Part shown: in pieces, positions 5,836 through 5,971 of the stretch
How the letters are laid out: every line of letters starts with the position of its first letter
How positions within the stretch are numbered: position 1 is the stretch's first letter
Source: an uncultured Elusimicrobia bacterium
GTDB lineage: Bacteria > Elusimicrobiota > Elusimicrobia > UBA1565 > UBA9628
Direction: 5' to 3'
Length of the DNA stretch: 5,971 nucleotides
NCBI GenBank assembly: GCA_903874575.1
Contig: CAIQSZ010000481.1
Coordinates: 1 to 5,971, forward strand
Translations under genes and position numbers: made by a program
Notes under the pieces: model-generated
What the model was told of the DNA's origin: nothing
What the model saw: only the letters and a program-made list of their open reading frames with translations
The model's database searches: none

Positions 5836-5971
5836 TTTTCTGCTTCCTGGAGGTCAATATCCCGGAGATCAACTCGCGGAGCATCTTCGGGTCGAACGGC
5901 TTCTGCACGTAGGCGGCCACGTTGGGGGCCATCTCGAAAAGATCGCGCATCTTCTGTCCTTTCGCGGTAAG
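5828..5971 (-). CDS. Response regulator receiver domain, C-terminal end (partial)
   Basis: Only the last 47 codons are in the window; the 5' part lies beyond position 5971. The reading frame opens with LTAKGQ and ends with the stop TGA at 5830-5828. Two receiver-domain landmarks are visible. The LTA near the start of the fragment ends beta-4 and carries the conserved Ser/Thr. YVQKPFD has the conserved Lys followed by cis-Pro at the end of beta-5, and an amphipathic alpha-5 (MLRELISGIL) follows. The phosphoacceptor Asp would lie upstream and is not seen. The protein ends about 20 residues after the KPF motif, so no output domain follows; either it is a stand-alone CheY/Spo0F-like receiver or the receiver is the last domain of a larger protein. 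The stop overlaps the lysS start by 8 bases, which suggests cotranscription. The partner kinase and pathway cannot be told from here. Confidence 0.88.
   Translation of the reverse strand, partial: LTAKGQKMRDLFEMAPNVAAYVQKPFDPKMLRELISGILTSRKQKNV

Noticed and set aside
4306..5970. Long plus-strand open frame (554 codons) opposite lysS
   Set aside because: It is antisense to a clear lysS in GC-rich DNA, where stops are rare in this frame. The translation is low-complexity (rich in Gly, Arg, Val, Gln, His) with no motif.

Overview
All genes in this window read on the minus strand, so their 5'->3' order runs from high to low coordinates. The DNA is GC-rich. The order is: the end of a response-regulator receiver domain (5828-5971, cut by the window edge), lysyl-tRNA synthetase lysS (4291-5835), a short intergenic region with a terminator-like hairpin and a -10-like box (4205-4290), an outer-membrane barrel fused to TPR repeats (2612-4201), a FliF-FliG fusion (915-2612), a MotA-type stator subunit (89-847), and the first 28 codons of an unrecognised gene (1-85).

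The response regulator and lysS overlap by 8 bases. They form an ordinary housekeeping block that appears to end at the hairpin. The next three genes and the start of a fourth look like a separate operon: junctions of TAATG, a 67-base gap, and a 3-base gap, with Shine-Dalgarno-like sequences before every gene except the first.

The operon is the notable part. One 565-residue protein carries a signal peptide, a single FliF RBM3-like ring-building domain, a transmembrane helix, an Ala/Lys/Asp-rich linker and FliG middle and C-terminal domains. It lacks the first two FliF ring domains and the FliG N-terminal domain. It sits directly before motA and directly after a PorV/PorQ-like outer-membrane barrel with a probable periplasmic TPR tail. 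By hand alignment, the charged residues that carry torque in the E. coli motor are mostly replaced on both the FliG side (K264A, R281S, D288Q, D289W, with R297K conservative) and the MotA side (E98Q, with R90 kept). This suggests a reduced rotor-stator machine that spans the envelope and is not a standard flagellum: possibly a gliding, secretion or envelope-energising motor. That function is inference.

The organism is a diderm bacterium with a GC-rich genome. PorV/PorQ-like barrels fused to TPRs, beside an orphan flagellum-like gene set, would suit an uncultivated lineage such as Elusimicrobiota or a neighbouring phylum. This placement is a guess; nothing in the window fixes it.
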